From the NCBI RefSeq assembly GCF_041146395.1, contig NC_091002.1:7124501-7188500 (forward strand): DNA of 64,000 nucleotides. The letters are read 5' to 3'. The notes beneath the pieces are model-generated. The model worked only from the letters and a program-made list of their open reading frames with translations. It ran no database searches and was not told where the DNA came from. The DNA comes from Eulemur rufifrons. Lineage: Eukaryota; Chordata; Mammalia; Primates; Lemuridae. How positions within the stretch are numbered: the stretch's first letter is position 1; every line of letters starts with the position of its first letter. A program made the position numbers and the translations under genes. Of the stretch, positions 1 through 33,513 are shown one piece after another.

Positions 1-1884
1 TCCAATTATATGAAGTTTATAAACAGATAAAAATTAAACAATATATTGCTTATGGATGAAGATATAAGGTAAAATTGTCAAAAGAAAGTGAATGCTTAAT
101 ACGTAATTCAGGATAGTGGTTACTTCTGGGATATGGGGAAAGAGAAACAGACCTTCTGAGATATTAAGAATTATTCTATTTCTTAAGCTGATTGATAGGC
201 ACATGGGTATTTGATTTGTTACACTTATGTCATATACCTTCTAAATACTCTTTTGTATGTGTTTTCAAAATAAGCAAAAAAATCTGACATTTAATTTTTT
301 CTTATTTCCATCCTTATTTTTCTTCATTCCAACCAATATATACACAAATTCCTTATTTTTTATATTTTGTTTTGACCCAACTTGGAGATTAGAGCAATTG
401 CCTAGTTTTGCTTTGATGGTTAAAAAGGTCAGCATGCTTTTTAAGATAAAAGAGCTGACTGTAGGGAATAAAAAGCACAGCTAAGTCAGCATTGATGGGA
501 AGATGTATTCGGGGAAAGTAGAGACCACATGTACATTTTGGAAACACCTAAAGGAGAGTAGAGAAGCGGGTAATAGGGGTTTATAGAGACTGGATATTAT
601 AGAGATGAATTTACAGAGAATAAGTTCATTAATGGTGATTTACTATTGCTACTCTGGCCATCACTAATGACAGTAATAATGGGAGATGCCATTTATCAAG
701 AGCTTTATTGTGAGCGCAGGCCCTTGTCACCCTTGCTTAATTGATAAGGAGAATGGGAGCTCGGGGTGCCCAAAGCAGCACAGTGAATTCTTGGCAGAGC
801 TAGGATCTGAACTTGACTTTGGATTTTATATTCTTAACCCTGTTTTACAATACTGGTGGAATCAGGTGAGTTTAGCAGAAAGATGACATAAGGGGAGATA
901 GGATAGTTTTAGATATCTGAGAACTGAATCACAGAAGAGATAGAACTTGTTCTGTGTTGTGTACTAGAAGCAGCGATAATAAACACAGGAAGACAGACTT
1001 CTGCTCAGTATGAAAAAGAATGTTTTAATTATTGGCTTTCCAGCTTCTATTTATTTATCACAGTACCATAGTGCCCATGACATGGTAGGTTCTCAGCAGG
1101 TAGTTGCTGAATGAAGAAATAAGCCTCCATCACTAAAATTAGAACAAGCAGACCCAGGATGTGTTTCTGTTTGGGCCACCAGAGAAGAAATCACTACAGT
1201 CCTTAGGAGGTTGGACTAAACACCTTAAGTCCTTTCCAACAAACACTAAGTTGTACCTACCTGATGCTAATTAGGATTCTGGGTTTCTCAACCCTGTAGT
1301 ATGTATATTCCAACTTAATCTTTGGGAAGTCTCTTGAGTCTATCCCAAGATCATTATAAAAACAAGACTGAACGTTTCTGAAGGCAGTACTCTTTTCTAC
1401 TGCTCTGTTCCTAGCATAGAGCATATGGTGCACAATGTATACCAAGTCTTTATCGAGTGAATTGTTGCTCAGGAAAAGATATATCATGGAAGGAGCAGAC
1501 AAATGGGTGTGGGGGATGAGGCTATGGGGTTGTAGAGCCTTAAAAAACTGACTTTTTAAAAGTAAGTTTTGGTTTTTATTATTGTGCTCCTGAGGAGTGA
1601 TGCCTTTTTGCCTGTGGTGCTATTTGGTAGCCACCAGAAGGTGCAGTAGAGTAACCTAACAGGAACTTATTGACTTGTTAGCTGGTTGTAGAACTGTTTT
1701 TTCCTTTGTAAAGTCAGTTATGAGTGTGACAAAGAAGCACTTTATGTACTTGATAAATAAAGTTATTACAACATAATAATAGAAAGCTTCCAGTACCTCC
1801 CAGCTGTGTGACAGGCACTAAAAGAGATGGAGATACTTTCCGTTGGATTTTTGAGCTAACTCAGTCATTTTCCCCACAGTCCAG
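1..1884 (+). other. ADD1: ADD1 intron (5' part of window)
   Basis: No ADD1 exon found: the expected preceding residues (Asn-His-Ile-Thr-Thr) are absent. AT-rich unique sequence with a weak MIR-like stretch at about 680-860 and an old repeat end near 1060-1110. Nothing else recognised. Confidence 0.6.
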
Positions 1885-24577
<22,693 letters not shown>

Positions 24578-26245
24578 AGGCCTGCCCTGCACTGTCGTGT
24601 CTGAAGTGACCCTGGCTCCGCCAGAGTCCCTGATTGCGTCTCGTGCTCTGTCCTCTTGTGTAATGGAATGCAAAAAGCCAAGCCCTCTGCCTAGCTAGAG
24701 CTCCCCTCTCGCGTGACAGCCCCATACAGACCGGTGCTAGCCGGCTGTGCTCAGCAGCCCCCGGCCTGCCGCTGTGGGCCTCGGCCTCAGGTTCTAGGGG
24801 AGGCTTGGCCTCTGCCTGCTTCTCTGAGACGTGCTCTCCCCGTGGGTGGGGGGCACTAAGTCGTGGTCCTAGCCGGAAGGTAGTGGAGGCTTCTGCCAGC
24901 TCTGGTTGTGGGCTTCACCCTCCTGAGCCTCGACCTTCTCTCCTCCCCTTTCTGCCATGAAACGGCACATTCCGTCTCCGCTCAGCTTCCCGTCCACCCC
25001 GCAGTGTCTCAGGTGACTGAATCAGACTCATGGCTTCCTGCTGGCATCATCTGCTCAGTGGTCTCACTTTATTCCTATACACAAAGCCTTGGTCCTGTGA
25101 AAACACTCGTGTGCCTGCCATTGGCCCAGGGCACCGTGGCTGCCTTGAGAGGTGGGTTTGAGCTGATGCTGGGCAGAAACCCCAGCGGCACGCGGGCCTG
25201 TGTACACCTAATGCGACGCTATGCATGGTCTGACTGATTGATTACCCCTCGACCAAAAACGGATTCAGGAGCTCATAGTTTCCTATTCACTCGGGTCTCT
25301 GGATTCCTGTCCTAGTGGGAAGGTGTATCAGGAGGGGGAAGAGTCCTTTCTAGAATTTTCTTTCAGCAGATTTACAATTCAGCCTACATTTCTGACTGTG
25401 AACATGAACAAGCCGCTTTTTGCTTTTGTTTTCTTCCTAGAGCCTGCGGCAGTCTGCAGCACAGCACTGGTCACGTTTGGGGGAAAGTTTCAGGGGATCT
25501 GTTTTCTCCTTAGCCTGAAAGGTACCCTGGTTTTGATAAAAAGTGAGTCAAGGCAGGAGCTTGATAGTCCTGCCCAGGAGCACTTTGCATCAGGTGTGGA
25601 GCCTGTGACTCGCGCTCCTTGATCAACACCGTTTTGAGTTTTCACTTAACTCCCTGGAAAAGGGCTTGGAGCTTAGTGGGAACTGACAGGTGGCCAGATG
25701 GAGTCCTCAAGGGTGAGCCATCCCAGGAGCTGCCCGGGGCCAGCCTAGCTGGGTGTGGGCAAGTGTGCTGGGGCCCCAGACAGGCCCCCCCTCCAGCCCC
25801 CAGCGAGGGTCCCTGGTGGAGCTGGTGCCAGACATGGGCTCTGGTCTCTGGCATGGTGGGCTGAGCCACTTTGGGTCCCACTGACTCGGCCCCCAAGCAG
25901 GAGCTGGGGCTGGCTGTGTGGCACTGACCGTTGCTTTGAGCTTCCTCTGACCCCGCAGGGCCTGCTTGGGCAAGCGAGCTGCTTTCCTCTGCGTGCTGCT
26001 CGTTGCCAAGGTGGTATTAACGTACTTCACTTAGTCCTGGGCTCTTCCCTCATCCTCTCCTCTCACCCCTTCCTTGTATCCCACATATGCAATGACTTTT
26101 AATTTTCACTTTTGTAGTTTAATTCTTTGTATTACCACATGAAATATAGTTGCATATATGGACACAGACTTGGGAGGGCAGGTCCTAAATGTCCTTTCTT
26201 CATTGTAACATGTTTTACTCACAAATAAAATTCTTTAAACAATTT
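24578..26245 (+). other. ADD1: ADD1 3' untranslated region
   Basis: About 1.67 kb of unique sequence between the stop and the first AATAAA on this strand. No earlier canonical poly(A) signal was noticed. GC-rich in the first half and AT-rich near the end. The end point is inferred 15-20 bases past the signal. Confidence 0.8.
26224..26229 (+). terminator. ADD1: ADD1 poly(A) signal AATAAA
   Basis: Canonical hexamer 1.65 kb after the stop, followed by a T-rich stretch (aatttccttgtc). This is the natural end of the ADD1 transcript. Confidence 0.85.
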
Positions 26246-26794
26246 CCTTGTCTAAATCTGGGAGGCAGTTTTCATTTCTTTGCTCACTTTTAATAGGCTT
26301 TCTAGAAGTTTGTTTCATGTTCCAAAAACAGATCCCCAAAATGCTTAGAGATCAAAAGTAATGTGGTTTGTCAGTGTGGGGTGGGGAGGACGGTCTAGCC
26401 CAGTGCTCCTGTTGTCCTCCCGAGGGTGTCCAGGAGCTGCCAGGCTGGGCCTGAAGAACACAGAAAGCTGTGCTGACACTCCTTGCTCCCCACAACTGGA
26501 GCAGCCCCCAGATCTCATCCTCACTGTGGCTCAGCAGGATAGCAGGGTACCCAGTCTGACAGGGTCTGTGACAGGGACGGCCTGGGGGTCCCTCCTCCCG
26601 GCCTGCCAAGGTGCGGGACACACGCCCAAACATCACTTGCAAGGGCTGACCCCAGCCTAGGAGGGCCCTGCGTCTGGTCCCCACTCACTGTGCAGAGGGG
26701 AGACTCTTCTGGCCGGTGGAATAGAGGCCGCAGCTGTGGCTGCCTCTCCTGGGGGCGGGTGGCGAGGCAGAGCCTACACTGGAGAAAGGCACTT
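26246..26794. other. ADD1/MFSD10 convergent intergenic spacer
   Basis: About 550 bases separate the two tail-to-tail transcripts. GC-rich unique sequence. No exon, promoter or repeat was recognised. Confidence 0.6.
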
Positions 26795-26810
26795 GGTATA
26801 AAATAGCTGC

Positions 26811-26816
26811 TTTATT
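26811..26816 (-). terminator. MFSD10: MFSD10 poly(A) signal AATAAA
   Basis: TTTATT on the plus strand, about 200 bases past the MFSD10 stop. The 3' UTR is short (27012 to about 26795). Confidence 0.8.
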
Positions 26817-27012
26817 TTGTCATTCAGAAACCTGGACAGCCCATGCTGCTGATTAAAAAACAAATGGACAGAAACCTTGAAGGCCTTGGAGTCAGTGCTT
26901 GGAGTGACAAGGCAGGGGAGCGGCCACCAGGGGAGCTGCGGGGTGAGAGCAGGCAGGGGCCTGGCCCAGGCTCCCACTTCCTGCGCCCCACAGCCGGCAC
27001 GCAGCAGCTCAG

Positions 27013-27128
27013 CTATTCGGCCTTGAGCATCTGCGCCGGACACCCCAGCTTCCACAGGAGGAGGAAGGGGAGCAGGAAGAGCCCCGAGCACACGGAGAAG
27101 CAGACCTGGGCCCCGGCCAGCCAGTACG
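27013..27128 (-). CDS. MFSD10: MFSD10 last coding exon, residues 419-456
   Basis: Acceptor tctctccacag, stop TAG at 27015-27013. Encodes YWLAGAQVCFSVCSGLFLLP then FLLLWKLGCPAQMLKAE, helix 12 and a short cytosolic end. Confidence 0.96.
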
Positions 27129-30100
27129 CTGTGGAGAGACAGGGGGCGCTCACGCACGGCCGCAGACGGCAGGACTGAGCAGTGGCCCTAGTGGGGCTGG
27201 AACTGGGGAGGTGAGGACAGCACGGGGAGCCGAGGGGCTTGAGGGGAGCCAGGGGTGTGGGTCCCTGGGGGACAGAGCATGCCCCTGAGTGCTGTCCCAC
27301 ACCCTCACCTGAGGCTGCCACCACGGGACCCACAGCCCTGGCCAGAGCGCCCAGGCTCCGCAGCGTGCCCATGACAGTGCCCTTCTGCGCTGGCGAGCCT
27401 GTGGGGAGAGGCTGTCACCCGCCTGCTCCTCCCACCATGGGCATCCCTGGTTAAGGGAAGGGTTCTCACCATAGCCAGCGACCACAGAGGACAGGCAGGG
27501 CACCACGACTGCGGCGGCTGGGGGGCGGGGGGACATTGGGGAGCACTTGTCAGCCCAGAGAAGGGGCGTGACCCGCTCCCCCATCGGGTTCCCCCCACTC
27601 ACCGAAGGAGTAGAGCAGCAGCCCCAGGCCCAGCACGGGTAGCGTGTGCCCCCAGCCGATGAGGAGGAAGGCAGGCACCAGCAGCAGGATGGCCTGCAGG
27701 GCGGGGCACGGAGGCCTCAGGACCACCCCTGCTTCCGAAAGCGCAGAGTACCACCTGCCACCCACTCGGGGAGCTTCCCTACCCGCTTCACGGCTGCAAC
27801 TTCCCTGCCAGGGCTGATCCGCCGGGTGTAGATGCCCTGGATGGTGGCCATGGTGAGGCCGATGAAGAAAAACATCTTCCCCTGCTGCAGGCTGGGAGCG
27901 GGGGTGTCAGTGCCCCAGCGCAGTGGGCTGACGGATGCCCCCACGGCAGGGTGGGGCAGCCCAGAGGCAGGGCCAGGACAAGAGTGGCCCAGAGGCTTCC
28001 TGGGGTGGGGCGTTAGGATGGGGAGACAACAGGGCATCCCCAGACGGGGACCCACCTGCTGAACTGGAAGCGCTGGTGTGCAAGGAAGCTCAGCGAGTAC
28101 TCCAGGCCCGAGAACAGGAAGAGGTAGAGGAAATAAACCAGGCCCAGTTGGCGCAGGCGGCTGAGCTCTGGGGAGCAGGTGGGAGGGCGCTGTGAGGGCG
28201 ACCGCCACAGGGAAGGGAGCCAGACAGCCCAAGGGAGCAAAACCTGCACACTGGGGAGGGCACCAGCTCCTTACTGTCTCCAGTGGGGGGGTCCTGGCCA
28301 CGGGCGACAGCTGAGAAACGCAGTAGGGCCACAGGGCTGAGCAGATCGGCGGCATCTCGGAATCCCAGGGCGACGGAAGGTGCCTGCGGGGACCAATTGG
28401 AGAGGCCTGCCAGGAGGCGGGGATGGCTTCTGGCCTGGCAGCCTATGAGCAGGCAAGACCTCTGCACCCTGCAGGGCCCCCAAGACACAGCGTAGCCCCA
28501 GGAGAGGGCAGCCCAGCCCAGCCTCCCCTGGCATCTGGGATCGGCACGTGGGGACATTCTACAGACCCATGGACCAATCCCCATCCCCTGGGCCTGTCAG
28601 TTCTAGGCCCTGGCCCTACCCGCTTCTCTGGGGGCAGCGTCTCCGGCAGGAAGCAGAAGATGAACAGCAGGTCCGCGACTGCAAAGAGCAGGGCGAACCA
28701 GGGTGCTGCCTCCACGGACACGGAGGCACCGAGCATGGGGCCCAGTGTGAAGCCCAGTGAGAAGGCCACCCCGATGACTGCCTGGGGAGAAGGCTGTCTG
28801 AGTCGGGCAGGCACAACAGGCCCAGAAGTCCCCACCCAGACCCCTTGTCCCCAGCCCGTACTCACCATGCCTTGGCTGCGGGCTGGAGGGGAGCCCAGGT
28901 CAGCGATGATGGCTGTGGAGAGGCTCACGTTCCCCTTGCTGATGCCCCCGATCACCCTAGAGGCCAGGAAGGCCGCGAAGCTCCGAGAGGTGGCCCACAC
29001 AGCATACGAGGCGGCCAGACCCGTCTGCCCAGGGGCAGGGGCCAAGGGGCAGGTCACTTGAGGCCAGGAGGGGCCCAGAGTGGGGCTTCGCAAACCCAAG
29101 CAATCCCTCTTGAACCCTGCCCTGTTCTGATGCATCCAAGGGCCACTTGTGTTCCTGACGCCCCCTGGATGGCCAGGATACACTCCTAGACAGCCTGGCA
29201 CAGCAACAGGAGCCACTGCTTGCTCAAGTACCCCCTCTGGGAAGTGACAAGGGCCAACCAGTGGCCATGAGCAGCCCACAGTCACCCCTTTCCCCAGCCC
29301 AGCCCCACAGGGATGCTGGGAATGGGGAGGCTACATGCTCCCAGCCTTGGGCACCCAGCTCCAGGGACGTACCAGGGACAGCAGCATCACCGGACGCCTC
29401 CCCAGGGAGTCAGAGACGGCCCCAGTGATGGGTGCCGAGAGGAACTGCAGGATGGAGAAGACCGAGCCAATGAGACCTGAGAGACAGAGGTTACTGTCAT
29501 GGGGTTGCCTTGGGCCACAAGCTGTGGTCCCAGGGCCCCCAGGGCTAGCTTCCAGCTCAGTCCCTGAGGGTCCGATCACACTGGGCCCTGCCTTCACAGG
29601 CCACAAACCTTGAACCACAGTGGACCCAATGGAGAAACAAGGGAAGACACAAGGAAGTGGCAGATCATGCCCTGGAGCCAGAATGTGTGGGCAAAGTCAC
29701 CAGATTGATGGGAGCCCCGGGAGTGAGGAGGAAAGGACAACATCCACCACAGATAGGACCCTAGAGAGCCCCCAGCTTGGGTCAGGGGCCATACCTCCAA
29801 ACAGGACGCTGTTGTATCTCTTCTCCACTGGCATTCCAATGGCTGTGGCAAACCAGTCCACCCCACGCTGCCAGGAGCCATAGAGGGGGTCCTGGGAAAT
29901 AAGGAGGCAACAGGGGCTGGGCAGGTCCGTGTCGGGCTTGGGGAGGGGGGAACTCCGGCCAAGGACAGGAGGCTCACGTTGGCACGGCCGTGGCTCTCCA
30001 ACAGCCCAGGCAGCAGGGGCAGCAGCAGAGTGAAGGCCAGGAGGTCCAGCAGGAGACTCAGGAAGACCACGGTGACCACGCGGCGTTCTGGCGCTGGCTG

Positions 30101-30151
30101 CTGGCGGATGGGTGGGCGCGGGGTGCAGCTTCCACCGCCTCCCCATCCCAT
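27013..30151 (-). CDS. MFSD10: MFSD10, complete major facilitator superfamily transporter; spliced coding span
   Basis: MFSD10 (TETRAN) is a 12-helix membrane transporter of the MFS, related to bacterial tetracycline/drug exporters and reported to carry organic anions. Twelve coding exons, read downwards: 30151-29978, 29891-29795, 29476-29373, 29024-28866, 28781-28620, 28383-28275, 28167-28056, 27891-27783, 27693-27603, 27517-27470, 27398-27309 and 27128-27013. Together they give 1,371 nt, 456 aa plus TAG (human 455). The start MGWGGGGSCTPRPP matches the human start, with one extra Ala soon after. MFS motif A is visible as SDSLGRRPVMLL between helices 2 and 3. All phases agree and no lesion is seen. 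Oriented against ADD1, and downstream of NOP14 on the same strand. Confidence 0.97.
27309..27398 (-). CDS. MFSD10: MFSD10 coding exon 11, residues 389-419
   Basis: 90 nt, acceptor tccccacag, donor gtgagg. Encodes SPAQKGTVMGTLRSLGALAR then AVGPVVAAS, helix 11 and its loop. Confidence 0.95.
27470..27517 (-). CDS. MFSD10: MFSD10 coding exon 10, residues 373-389
   Basis: 48 nt, the smallest coding exon, acceptor ccccccag, donor gtgaga. Encodes AAVVVPCLSSVVAGY, the end of helix 10. Confidence 0.94.
27603..27693 (-). CDS. MFSD10: MFSD10 coding exon 9, residues 343-373
   Basis: 91 nt, acceptor ccctgcag, donor gtgagt. Encodes AILLLVPAFLLIGWGHTLPV then LGLGLLLYSF, helices 9-10. Confidence 0.95.
27783..27891 (-). 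CDS. MFSD10: MFSD10 coding exon 8, residues 306-342
   Basis: 109 nt, acceptor cgctcccag, donor gtaggg. Encodes LQQGKMFFFIGLTMATIQGI then YTRRISPGREVAAVKR, helix 8 and a basic loop. Confidence 0.95.
28056..28167 (-). CDS. MFSD10: MFSD10 coding exon 7, residues 269-306
   Basis: 112 nt, acceptor ctccccag, donor gtgggt. Encodes LSRLRQLGLVYFLYLFLFSG then LEYSLSFLAHQRFQFS, helix 7. The split first codon is Lys where human has Arg. Confidence 0.95.
28275..28383 (-). CDS. MFSD10: MFSD10 coding exon 6, residues 233-269
   Basis: 109 nt, acceptor gtccccgcag, donor gtaagg. Encodes APSVALGFRDAADLLSPVAL then LRFSAVARGQDPPTGD, the cytosolic loop between the two six-helix halves. Confidence 0.95.
28620..28781 (-). 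CDS. MFSD10: MFSD10 coding exon 5, residues 179-232
   Basis: 162 nt, acceptor tctccccag, donor gtaggg. Encodes AVIGVAFSLGFTLGPMLGAS (helix 5, with the Gly/Pro-rich MFS pattern) and helix 6, then FCFLPETLPPEKR at the start of the central loop. Confidence 0.96.
28866..29024 (-). CDS. MFSD10: MFSD10 coding exon 4, residues 126-178
   Basis: 159 nt, acceptor ctgggcag, donor gtgagt. Encodes TGLAASYAVWATSRSFAAFL through DLGSPPARSQGM, helices 3-4 and the ISKGN segment. The first residue is Thr where human has Met. Confidence 0.95.
29373..29476 (-). CDS. MFSD10: MFSD10 coding exon 3, residues 91-125 (MFS motif A)
   Basis: 104 nt, acceptor tctctcag, donor gtacgt. Encodes LIGSVFSILQFLSAPITGAV then SDSLGRRPVMLLSL. 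The DSLGRRP loop is the MFS motif A signature between helices 2 and 3. Confidence 0.96.
29795..29891 (-). CDS. MFSD10: MFSD10 coding exon 2, residues 59-91
   Basis: 97 nt, acceptor ttatttcccag, donor gtatgg. Encodes DPLYGSWQRGVDWFATAIGM then PVEKRYNSVLFG, the extracytosolic loop between helices 1 and 2. Confidence 0.95.
29978..30151 (-). CDS. MFSD10: MFSD10 coding exon 1, residues 1-58
   Basis: ATG at 30151-30149 in context CACCATGGG. Encodes a Gly-rich cytosolic start, then ERRVVTVVFLSLLLDLLAFT and LLLPLLPGLLESHGRAN, the first transmembrane helix. Donor gtgagc after AAC. Phase 0. Confidence 0.95.
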
Positions 30152-30700
30152 GGTGCGCTGCTCCGACCCGGTCTGGCCATGGGTGTGGCGGGTCCAGTGA
30201 GGACACACGTCTGGATACTCCAGCACCCAGCTCCCGCCATGCCCCCGACCCGCCAACAGCCGGCGAGCGCCCTAAAGGGGGATGCCTGCCCAGCCCTGCT
30301 GGGGGGCGCCCATCTCCCCAACTCCCCCCTCCCGCCCCGGCCAGCAGGACACTCATGCTTCCGGGGTTGCGCAAAGGACCGCAGCTACAAACGCCGCCCA
30401 CCCAGAGGCCGGGGCGAGGGCATCGCTGCCCACGTCCTTGTAACCAGCAGAGCAGGGAAACTGAGGCGGGGGGCGGGACCTGCGCGGGCGCGCGCGCCGA
30501 CCCTGCGCCACGGGGAGCCGGCCCCCGCCCCTGGCTCAGCCTCCTTGGCAGGGTCGCGAGGCACGCACCGGACCGGGGGCGCTCACCCCACGCCGCGCCC
30601 CCATCGGGACCGCTCCCCGGGCCCCGCACCTGCCGCAGCCGCGTGCTCCGGATGGACGGATGGACGGACTGACGGACGGACGCACCCGGGCGCGCTGCGG
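30152..30700 (-). other. MFSD10: MFSD10 5' UTR and probable first (non-coding) exon
   Basis: On the minus strand a donor CGGCAG|gtgcgg ends at 30630 and an acceptor-like ccatggccag ends at 30173. This fits a non-coding first exon starting near 30,700, spliced to 30172 just upstream of the ATG. If that intron is instead retained, an ATG at 30180-30178 opens a 40-codon uORF overlapping the true start in another frame. The splice choice and transcription start are inferred. Confidence 0.45.
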
Positions 30701-31330
30701 GGCGGGGCCCGCTACGCCCGCCCCGGAAGTGACGTCACCAGAGCGTCCTCACCGGCGGACAGCGCCGCGCCGGATTTGCGCCTTGGCTGGGTGGCCGTGG
30801 GCTGGTGACTGCAGCTCCTCCAGGGTCTGGGCGGTCGCGAGCGTCGCGCGCACAGCCCGACGCTGCGGGCCGGAGCCGGGACCCACGCAGATCCCGGCCC
30901 TGGGGGCCAGGAGCCTGGCGTGAGCGACAGGCCACGCACGGCCTCACGCGCCCCAGCCTCTGTGCCCCGGGCTGCCCCTCGCCCCACTCCTGCCGCGGGC
31001 ACCTCCCGCCTGCCGTCACGCACAGATTCAGCCGGGCAGCACGTGGTGCCCGTGGGCCCCCGGGGTTGGCCGCACGGTCTGCGTTCAGCTGCTTTTCTGA
31101 GTCTGCTGCTGGCCCTGGAGTCCCAGGCAGGGCTGAGGAGGAAAGGGAACGGGAGTGGGGTGGGCAGAGACCACTGAAAGCCACGGGATGAAGTTGGCCC
31201 TCGCCGGTCTCCTGTGACCCGGCCTCCCGCCTCGCTGCCCCGGGCCACCCAGACCCAGAGGATGAGCCTGGTGCCCTTACTAGGGCGCACTTACACCGGG
31301 CCCGGGGCTGGAGGAGTTCTGGGCCTGGCT
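30300..31330. promoter_or_regulatory. CpG island promoter of MFSD10
   Basis: About 1 kb with dense CG dinucleotides (for example cgcgggcgcgcgcgccgac near 30,480) and very high GC, between the MFSD10 start and intergenic DNA. No TATA box seen. Such islands often fire both ways. The human locus has an antisense transcript (NOP14-AS1) in this interval, so a divergent plus-strand RNA is possible but not shown. Confidence 0.75.
30649..30684. repeat. GGAC tetranucleotide microsatellite
   Basis: About nine imperfect units of GGAC/GGAT (ggatggacggatggacgg, then gacggacggacg) inside the CpG island, at the expected MFSD10 transcription start. Confidence 0.85.
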
Positions 31331-33513
31331 GCTGCCCGAGCCCAGGTGGGCTGGCAGACCCACAGAACTGTGCGCCAACGCCTGCCTTCAGCCACCTCTC
31401 TTCCCTTCCACTTTCTAAAATTTGTGCTAATCTTTTTTGTAGCCAACCCTAACCAGAAACACACGGGGAAGGGAATAACGTGGCCCTCATACACCCTTGT
31501 TAAACCATACAGAACTTGCAAATACAGGTGATAGTAAAGTCACGCTTCTAATGGATGGTTATTCCATCCACAGCCAAAAAGACAGTATGTGTTAGCTCTT
31601 TCCCCAGACATGTGTCCCTTTATCCACGCTGGGATGGCGTTTTCTTTTCTAGCCAGATTATGCTTCCCCTTCAATGACACCTGGCCCACAGCTGGGGCTT
31701 ATCCATCCCATCCTTCTGGATTGAATGGCCAGCCTCGGCTGACCAAGCACCAGCTGTGGTCCCACTTTGCTTCTGTCTGGTTCTCCTTTCCTGGGACAGT
31801 TGGGCCAGTGTCGGCTAGGTCAATTAAAATGGCAACCCTCTGGGAACCATCCTAGGGGAGGCTGGGTAAGACGCCTGTATCTAAGCAGTGTGCAGCTATA
31901 GCCCCAGCTACTGGGGAGGCTGAGGTAGAAAGGAGTTTGAGGTCACCCTGGGCAATATAGTCAGACCCAGTATCTATTCAAAAAAAAAGAAGGTATCTGG
32001 TCCAGTGTGGCCTGGGCTTCAGCCCCAGGGGTGCTCTGTCCCTGTCTTCCACTCTCCAAATGGAGACCCACTCATTCAGACCTGCTGGTCCAACTGTGGC
32101 CTTGACTCTGCCTCTCACATCCATGATAACTCATTCTGCCCCAGCCATGGTCTCAGTACCTCCCAACATGTTTAAGATCAAACTCCCGATTCTCCCCCCA
32201 GCCTCTTCTTTGGTGAAAGATCATATACCCAATTAGAGAAGCCCAAAGTGGGCCCTTGGGTTGTTATCACTTCCTCACCTCCCCCAGGCCCGGTCTGGTT
32301 AATCTATGGTCACTGCTGTGGCTGGATGTGTGACCTCTGGGATGGGCCTCTTCATGCAAGCAGGGCTGGCCACAGCGTGATCACATGTGATGTGAACTTG
32401 ATGACATTGGGCACCTTCCCAGCTGGCTCTGAGGACAGGCTGAGCACTGTCAAGTTCGAGGGGTGCCTTTACTTCCCCCAGCTCACAGCCCAAACCCAGG
32501 TGCTGCCCTCCTGGCTAGTGCAGGGTGAGAACACTGCTGCCTAACATACAAGCTGGTGGCCTTGGCCATAACTTCCACAACTTCTCACTTATTCTGACCC
32601 CAAACGTACAGACCGCAGGCCAGGTCAGTGGAGAAGTGGCCCAATTTCATCCTACCTCCTGCCACGCTGTGCCCTGAATGGGGGCCCCAGCACCCAGAAG
32701 CATCAACAGACTGAATTAGGAGGCCAAGTGTGGCTGTTAGGTTGGGGAGGATTCTGGATTTCTTTGATTTCTGAACGATCTGCAAACTTGTTTCATTTAT
32801 AATTGAAAATACAATTTACACAATGTACGTAGGACAGTATCTCCAGAGAACATAGGAATTCAACCAACTTGAGCCATCAGCCTGTTTGCAGCCTGTTTAG
32901 AGGCCCGCGGCTACTCAGCTGGTGCGAACTAGTTGCCGGCAGACCCTGGCAGCCTGCAGGTGCAGTCGGGTGAACTTTGCATTCCCAGACCAAGTCTCCA
33001 GCCCAGGAGGAACTGCAGCTGCGTTACCGTAGCATGCGACTTCTGTGTGACACAACCACGCACGTATAAAGGACACCACGCCCCTCCATGTGGTGACACA
33101 TCTTTTTCTCTCCTACCCCGTAAAACCCCAGGCCCCTTTCCCTCGGGGATATGCTGCTTTGGAAGATATTCCTGGCGCTCTCCTCAATTGCTGCGATTGA
33201 AACTCCTACCAATCGAGACTTGCGTTCTTGTGGAGAGTCGTTTGTCACTTGCCAGAATGAACCCCCATCTTTGGGGTAACAATATTAAACAACACTAAAT
33301 CCTATACACGAAAGCAAGTGTCTGTGCTTGACCAAAAGTTCCATTAGCCAGAACCCCCAGTCCCAAACCTGGTGGTGATGACCGGGGGCTCCTCTGGTCA
33401 CAAGCCGGTTATCGGCAACTTATTACCCCAGCGCTCACTGTTTCCAGTTCCAAAAGCGCATCTCAGAATTCATCCTATTTCAGGAAGAGATGTTTTAACA
33501 GGAACTAAAGCAC
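31331..33513. other. intergenic region between MFSD10 and NOP14
   Basis: No gene on either strand with family support. An Alu monomer sits at 31868-31990. The stretch about 32,890-33,295 has a TATA-like cgtataaagg and a late caatattaaacaa, giving it an LTR-like look. I cannot name a family. Confidence 0.4.
31868..31990 (+). mobile_element. Alu monomer fragment (right-arm type)
   Basis: Text gccccagctactggggaggc and ccctgggcaatatagtcaga, then an A-rich end. Single arm, diverged. Confidence 0.65.

Noticed and set aside
1875..1880. Alternative acceptor cacag for the first ADD1 exon
   Set aside because: Using it would add five bases and disrupt the expected Arg-Val reading; the AG at 1883-1884 keeps the phase and gives the correct residue count.
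27717..28355. 212-codon minus-strand open frame
   Set aside because: It covers MFSD10 exons 6-8 and introns, partly in the wrong frame, and needs intron retention.
28443..29285. 280-codon minus-strand open frame
   Set aside because: It is MFSD10 exons 4 and 5 read through unspliced introns. The exon parts are already annotated with clear splice sites.
29697..30629. 310-codon open frame on the minus strand over the MFSD10 5' end
   Set aside because: It runs through CpG-island sequence, an intron and MFSD10 exon 1 in a different frame. GC-rich DNA readily leaves such frames open and no family similarity is seen.
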